From NCBI GenBank assembly GCA_021810735.1, contig JAJZIF010000097.1:1-9834 (forward strand): a stretch of DNA of 9,834 nucleotides, written 5' to 3'. Source of the stretch: Acidobacteriota bacterium (GTDB lineage: Bacteria > Acidobacteriota > Terriglobia > Terriglobales > Acidobacteriaceae). Under the pieces are notes generated by a model, which worked only from the letters and a program-made list of their open reading frames with translations, made no database searches and was not told the DNA's origin. Positions 6,362-9,834 of this stretch are shown here, one piece after another. Numbering within the stretch: position 1 is the stretch's first letter; each line of letters begins with the position of its first letter. Both the position numbers and the translations under genes were made by a program.

Positions 6362-9223
6362 CTACTGCAAGCTCCAGTGAAGCAAAAAGACAGGCTGCGT
6401 CGTTACCTGCTGGCTGAGCTTGGCTTCAATCTGAGAGATCAGGGTATCGCGCTGCTTATCGACCGCATCCTGCGCATCGAATAGCGCTCGCCGTTTGTCG
6501 TTGCGCTGCGACTCCAAGGCCCGAATCTGCTTCTGAACTACGAGCTTTTCCTCCAATGTTAAAGCCGAAATAGCGGCCCGACGCGCTTCCTTGATTTCGC
6601 GTTCAAGCTCTTTGATCTCGCGTTCTAACCCGAGTTTGAGATCGTCTGCCCATCCGTCCAGCTTGTCCGTTTCGGCAGCAAAGAACTTCAAGTTCCGCTC
6701 TGTGATCTCCTTTTGGATCACGCCTTGCTTTTCGTCTGTCTGGCTCTTCAATGTTGCAGTGATTGCTTCCGACGGCGCTTGCGAAGCCTCCGCGTTACCC
6801 GGCAAACTGAAAAGGCGTGAAATCGTTTCCTGGTCCAGCGCGATGCCCAAGTCAGTCATTCCCGCGAGAATCAGGTGGTCTTCGGCCTGGTCAAGCGCCT
6901 GGACAGAGAGCAGGGACAGGCTGAGCCATCCGGAGCTTCCAACTAACGGCTCAAGCAGAGAAGATTTTCCAGTGCGCCCATTATAGTCAAAGCGGATCGT
7001 GGCCGGCGGCAGGTTGCGGGTGCGCGCCTGATCGACCACTGACTCCGCCAATGGATGGTTGAGGCGATAGAGGTGTGCCTCCCCAGATCGTCGAGGCAAT
7101 TCGTACAGGCCAAGGGGGATTTCCCCGTTGGTTGGCGCGAATGGGTTGGAGAGGAGCCGGAATGCTGAATCGCCAAGGAATTCGGCATTCTGGCCTAGCT
7201 CGTGCTGAGTGACCTGCATCAGCCACCGCTCGAATCGGTTGAGATTCGCCCTGGACGCCTCATCCCGGATTTTGAGCTTGTCGCGTACCTCATCATCGAA
7301 GTTTTCAAGCAGTTTACGCCGGGTGGAGGTCATAGCCTCGTCGATTTCAAGGCTGAGTTCCAATTGAAGCTGGTCAAACGCTGACTTGATCTCGTTCGGC
7401 TGACGGCATCGCTGGTAGATGTCGGCAATTCGCTTTTCAAAATCAACGCCAGATTCAATTGCGCCCAGAACCTCGTCACTGGCTCCGAATACGCCCTCAA
7501 AAAGTTGGAACTTCTCTGACAGCAACTCAAAAACACGCCGGTCGGCGGCGTTGTTTCGGTTAAGAAAGTTGACTACAACCACATCGTGCTTCTGGCCGTA
7601 GCGGTGGCAGCGGCCAATGCGCTGCTCGATGCGTTGTGGATTCCAAGGCAGGTCATAGTTGACTACCAAAGAACAGAATTGAAGGTTGATACCTTCTGCT
7701 CCCGCTTCGGTCGCAATCATGATGCGGCCCTCTTCGCGGAAGTAGTCAACAAGAGCCGAACGCATATCTGCCGTCCGGGAGCCGGTCACACGGTCTGTTC
7801 CTTTGTGACGCAGGAGCCACGTCGCGTAAATTGCTTTGGAGCGGTCATCCGTATTTGAGCCATTGAAGAGAACGATGCCATCCGCAAATGGGCTGTCGGC
7901 CAAAACACGGAGCAGGTAATTTTGCGTCCGCCGGGATTCGGTGAAGATGATTGCCTTTTCAGCCGCGCCGATCTCTCGGGCTTTGGCTAATACGATGTTG
8001 AGCGCCTTGAGCAGAGCCTTGCCCTTGGCGTTGTGATGGATGGAAGAGGCAAGTTGCGCGAAGCTTTCCAGATCAGCGATCTCCTTCTCGATGGCCACCT
8101 TCTGGTGCGGTGAAGTGGCTTCTGGCCCTGGATCGTCGGCCCACTCCTCAGCAGTCTCGTTCAAGGCTTCGTAGTCCGCACTCAAATCGTCAGAAACCGC
8201 CTCGGCTGCCTCCTGCTGAGGCAGCTTGGCTCTGAGCCTATTTGCAATGGATGTGAGCGCCCCGGCAATGGCGAATGTTGAAGAAGCGAGCAGTTTACGG
8301 AGAACCAGCGTCATCAGGGAGCGTTGGCTGGCGGGAAGAGCTTGGAGATTGTCACGGGTTAGGTACTCAGAGACGAGGGCGTATAGGCGATCTTCGCTTT
8401 CCTCTGGAGTAAAGCTCTCCAAGAGGGGCATCCGCTTGGTGAAAGGGATGTAGCTGGTTACCTGCCGTCGAAGTGTGCGGTGACAGACGGGGCGAAGCCT
8501 CGCTTTTAGCGTCTGGAAGACTTGCTGCTGGCTCAGATTTGCGAATTGCTCCCGGAAGCTCTTCAGATCGCCAAAGGTTCGCTCGTCGATGAAGCTGACC
8601 AGCCCAAACAGTTCCAATAAGGAGTTCTGTAACGGTGTTGCTGTGAGCAACAGTTTAGGAGCGTTGGCAAGCGCCAGCTTCAAGGTGTTCGCAATTATGT
8701 TGCTGGGTTTGTATACGTTCCGGAGACGGTGAGCTTCATCAATCACCACTAAGTCCCAAGCGGTATTCGCGATGTCTGACGCCTTGCCACGCGCAAATTG
8801 ATACGAGCAGATGACAATTTCTTTGGCCTCAAATGGACGGAAGATCCCCTGTTTAATGGCAGCATTGTATGACTTGGCTTCAAGAAGGCGGCAAGGGAGA
8901 AAGAACTTTTCAGTGATTTCTTGATACCACTGCTTGCGCAGATTCGATGGCGTAATGACCAGGATGCGGCGCTTTCGCTCTGCCCACTTCTGCGAAAGCA
9001 CGAGTCCGGCCTCTATGGTTTTTCCAAGGCCGACCTCATCTGCCAAAAGTGCGCCCTTTGCGAGAGGTGAATTGAAGGCAAAAAGCGCGGCATCAACCTG
9101 ATGGGGATTGAGATCAACCTGCGCACTGGCAACGGCGCCCGCCAGCTTATCCACACTGTCGGAAGAAAAGCGTCTCGTCAATTCATGCGCGAAATACTTG
9201 GCATGGTACGGCGTCAGATTCAT
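6362..9223 (-). CDS. SNF2/RapA-type DEAH helicase with C-terminal coiled coil
   Basis: A 953-residue SF2 ATPase of the Swi2/Snf2 group, expected to move on double-stranded DNA or remodel bound protein using ATP. Motifs in order: DEVGLGKTIEAG (Walker A, 62-73), DEAH (162-165), TATPLQNS (194-201), a linker rich in acidic residues (about 335-370), ATEAGAEGINLQ (504-515) and QRIEQRIGRCHRYGQ (530-544). The C-terminal quarter is charged and heptad-like, with LEREIKELEREIKEARRAA then EEKLVVQKQIRALESQRN; this suggests a coiled coil over roughly 820-930, probably for partner contact. I chose ATG 9223 over the longer GTG 9259. MNLTPYHAKYFAHELTRR matches how I recall the family starting, AAGG lies 8 bases upstream, and the GTG has no usable ribosome site. 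I recall this family recurring beside type III-like Mod/Res pairs. DrmD of DISARM is a related alternative, but no DrmA/B/C genes are present here. Confidence 0.93.
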   Translation of the reverse strand: MNLTPYHAKYFAHELTRRFSSDSVDKLAGAVASAQVDLNPHQVDAALFAFNSPLAKGALLADEVGLGKTIEAGLVLSQKWAERKRRILVITPSNLRKQWYQEITEKFFLPCRLLEAKSYNAAIKQGIFRPFEAKEIVICSYQFARGKASDIANTAWDLVVIDEAHRLRNVYKPSNIIANTLKLALANAPKLLLTATPLQNSLLELFGLVSFIDERTFGDLKSFREQFANLSQQQVFQTLKARLRPVCHRTLRRQVTSYIPFTKRMPLLESFTPEESEDRLYALVSEYLTRDNLQALPASQRSLMTLVLRKLLASSTFAIAGALTSIANRLRAKLPQQEAAEAVSDDLSADYEALNETAEEWADDPGPEATSPHQKVAIEKEIADLESFAQLASSIHHNAKGKALLKALNIVLAKAREIGAAEKAIIFTESRRTQNYLLRVLADSPFADGIVLFNGSNTDDRSKAIYATWLLRHKGTDRVTGSRTADMRSALVDYFREEGRIMIATEAGAEGINLQFCSLVVNYDLPWNPQRIEQRIGRCHRYGQKHDVVVVNFLNRNNAADRRVFELLSEKFQLFEGVFGASDEVLGAIESGVDFEKRIADIYQRCRQPNEIKSAFDQLQLELSLEIDEAMTSTRRKLLENFDDEVRDKLKIRDEASRANLNRFERWLMQVTQHELGQNAEFLGDSAFRLLSNPFAPTNGEIPLGLYELPRRSGEAHLYRLNHPLAESVVDQARTRNLPPATIRFDYNGRTGKSSLLEPLVGSSGWLSLSLLSVQALDQAEDHLILAGMTDLGIALDQETISRLFSLPGNAEASQAPSEAITATLKSQTDEKQGVIQKEITERNLKFFAAETDKLDGWADDLKLGLEREIKELEREIKEARRAAISALTLEEKLVVQKQIRALESQRNDKRRALFDAQDAVDKQRDTLISQIEAKLSQQVTTQPVFLLHWSLQ

Positions 9224-9227
9224 GCGG

Positions 9228-9374
9228 CTAACCTTGGCGGTGATGGCGTTCTCGTTCACCCTGTATTGCTCGTCTGCATTCTTGAACGCATTGCTCGAAT
9301 CGTTGACTGAAGCGGTCGCGTGAAAAAATGACGATCTCCACCAAGAGTCGCCCGGGAGTGCTTTCGCCGGCCAT
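9228..9374 (-). CDS. Possible 48-residue small protein between the regulator and the helicase
   Basis: Found by reading the gap by hand. An ATG at 9374, 8 bases after the XRE stop, opens a 48-codon frame ending in TAG at 9228, just 4 bases before the helicase ATG. The predicted protein has a strand-like LLVEIVIF (11-17 region) followed by an amphipathic RFSQRFEQCVQECRRAI helix and a basic tail. It looks more protein-like than the other two frames of the same stretch. Against it: no good Shine-Dalgarno at normal distance (AGGAGG lies 24 bases upstream) and no family recognised. If real, it would be translationally coupled to both neighbours. The alternative is non-coding leader sequence. Confidence 0.35.
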   Translation of the reverse strand: MAGESTPGRLLVEIVIFSRDRFSQRFEQCVQECRRAIQGERERHHRQG

Positions 9375-9382
9375 ACGAACAG

Positions 9383-9694
9383 CTAACGGCTCTTCGATCC
9401 TCCTGCTCGCTTTCTAACTTTGTTTGCATCCGTTTGTCCAGGGTGTTTTCGTGCCGTTCGCTCAAGATTGAGAAAAAGGTCGGACAAGGTAACACCCAAG
9501 GTGGCGGCTACCCTGTGAATGTTCAGGAAGCTCAGATTGCTCTCGCCGCGCTCAACGGTCCCCATAAATGTCCGGTGGACGCCGCATTTGTCGGCAAAAG
9601 CCTCCTGCGAATAGCCTTGCTCTGTCCGCAACACTCTGATTCTCTGGCCCAGAGCCTTCAGGAGCAGATTGGGAGGGCCTTCTTCCATGTCCAT
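9383..9694 (-). CDS. XRE-family helix-turn-helix transcriptional regulator
   Basis: A 103-residue DNA-binding protein with a Cro/C1-type fold at about 16-74: LGQRIRVLRTEQGYSQEAFA, then CGVHRTFMGTVERGE (recognition region) and NIHRVAATLGVTLSDLF. The tail is short and basic (KVRKRAGGSKSR), with no second domain. Size and sequence resemble the controller proteins of restriction-modification systems, which typically bind as dimers upstream of their own gene. It is the first gene of the leftward block and faces a divergent gene. A palindrome in its upstream region (9718-9738) is a candidate operator. ATG 9694 is used; ATG 9688 is an alternative, and neither has a strong ribosome site. Control of the defence genes is inferred from position only. 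Confidence 0.88.
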   Translation of the reverse strand: MDMEEGPPNLLLKALGQRIRVLRTEQGYSQEAFADKCGVHRTFMGTVERGESNLSFLNIHRVAATLGVTLSDLFLNLERTARKHPGQTDANKVRKRAGGSKSR

Positions 9695-9717
9695 GAGTGT
9701 TCCCGATTTGACCCTTT

Positions 9718-9738
9718 TACGTCTACACTGTTTACATA
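9718..9738. promoter_or_regulatory. Imperfect palindrome, candidate XRE operator
   Basis: The core reads GTCTACACTGTTTAC (pattern GTNNACANTGTNNAC) and extends outward to TA...TA. Seven of ten base pairs around the central C at 9728 are complementary. It lies between the regulator start and its candidate -10, and it overlaps the -35 of the candidate rightward promoter, so a bound dimer could affect both directions. Binding is inferred. Confidence 0.45.
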
Positions 9739-9760
9739 GCCATTGTATGAGTAGTATTCT
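9731..9760 (+). promoter_or_regulatory. Candidate rightward promoter for the divergent gene
   Basis: TTTACA (9731-9736, 5 of 6) and TATTCT (9755-9760, 4 of 6) are 18 bases apart, about 50 bases before the rightward start codon. The -35 falls inside the right arm of the candidate operator. The match is modest. Confidence 0.3.
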
Positions 9761-9772
9761 TCATTAAGTAAA
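9742..9772 (-). promoter_or_regulatory. Candidate leftward promoter for the regulator and helicase
   Basis: On the minus strand TACAAT (9747-9742, 5 of 6 to the -10 consensus) is preceded by TTTACT (9772-9767, 4 of 6 to the -35 consensus) with a long 19-base spacer. Transcription would begin within the palindrome at 9718-9738. The -10 is good and the -35 weak, as expected for a regulated promoter. Confidence 0.35.
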
Positions 9773-9774
9773 GG

Positions 9775-9791
9775 CGGTTCTTTCGGAACCG
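9775..9791 (+). repeat. Small GC-rich hairpin just before a Shine-Dalgarno
   Basis: CGGTTC and GAACCG are exact reverse complements around a TTTCG loop. The hairpin ends one base before the AAAGGAGG ribosome site of the rightward gene, so it would lie in that gene's leader mRNA. There is no U-run, so it is not a classic terminator. Confidence 0.5.
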
Positions 9792-9806
9792 GAAAGGAGG
9801 CCCAGG

Positions 9807-9834
9807 ATGAAGTCTTTGAAAGCCTTGACTGGCG
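9807..9834 (+). CDS. Start of an unidentified rightward gene, cut by the window edge
   Basis: ATG at 9807 is preceded by AAAGGAGG with a 6-base spacer, a near-ideal ribosome site. Only MKSLKALTG and one further base are visible. A lysine followed by short hydrophobic residues would fit the beginning of a signal peptide, but nine residues are too few to judge. It is divergent from the regulator and shares its control region. It may be the host flank of the island or another part of the system. Confidence 0.5.

Noticed and set aside
9224..9259. GTG start at 9259 for the helicase, adding 12 residues
   Set aside because: The ribosome-like AGG directly abuts the GTG, and the extra residues lie outside the family N-terminus as I recall it. 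ATG 9223 has AAGG 8 bases upstream.
9256..9495. 79-codon minus-strand frame across the XRE 3' end
   Set aside because: Overlaps the XRE coding sequence out of frame and has unstructured, biased composition.
1..9834. CRISPR array, tRNA or rRNA gene, integrase or insertion sequence
   Set aside because: No regularly spaced repeats, no cloverleaf or rRNA-like stretch, and no transposase or recombinase motif seen on either strand.

Overview
This is a 9.8 kb stretch of mid-GC bacterial DNA (57-59% in the mod flanks I counted, about 49-52% in the mod centre and the two-gene cassette). It is almost entirely filled by one leftward gene block that reads as a mobile, defence-type accessory locus. Nothing fixes the host species: the recognised families are widely transferred, there is no rRNA, tRNA or housekeeping gene, and the only other gene is a 9-codon fragment at the right edge.

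Layout in transcription order (right to left, minus strand): an XRE-family regulator (9694-9383); a possible 48-residue small ORF filling the gap behind it (9374-9228); a large SNF2/RapA-type helicase (9223-6362); a RhuM-family protein that has lost its C-terminal third (6325-5693); a 117-base gap with a possible weak promoter; two unrecognised proteins with overlapping genes (5575-4433 and 4443-4069); a type III-like DNA adenine methyltransferase, Mod (4036-2393); and the matching Res helicase-nuclease (2396 to beyond base 1), which overlaps mod by ATGA. At the right edge a rightward gene begins at 9807 behind a strong Shine-Dalgarno sequence. It shares a 112-base divergent control region with the regulator, and that region holds an imperfect palindrome suited to an XRE dimer.

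Working model. Mod and Res form the modification and ATP-dependent cleavage core of a type III restriction system. The SNF2-type ATPase with its C-terminal coiled coil, and RhuM, are accessory parts that I recall recurring beside this kind of Mod/Res pair. The XRE protein may control expression so that methylation precedes restriction. The two unknown proteins sit between the helicase/RhuM half and the Mod/Res half, next to the RhuM truncation scar and behind a possible promoter of their own, so they look like a later cassette insertion. They are the least explained part of the window. The Res nuclease active site lies off the left edge, so whether restriction is intact cannot be judged here.
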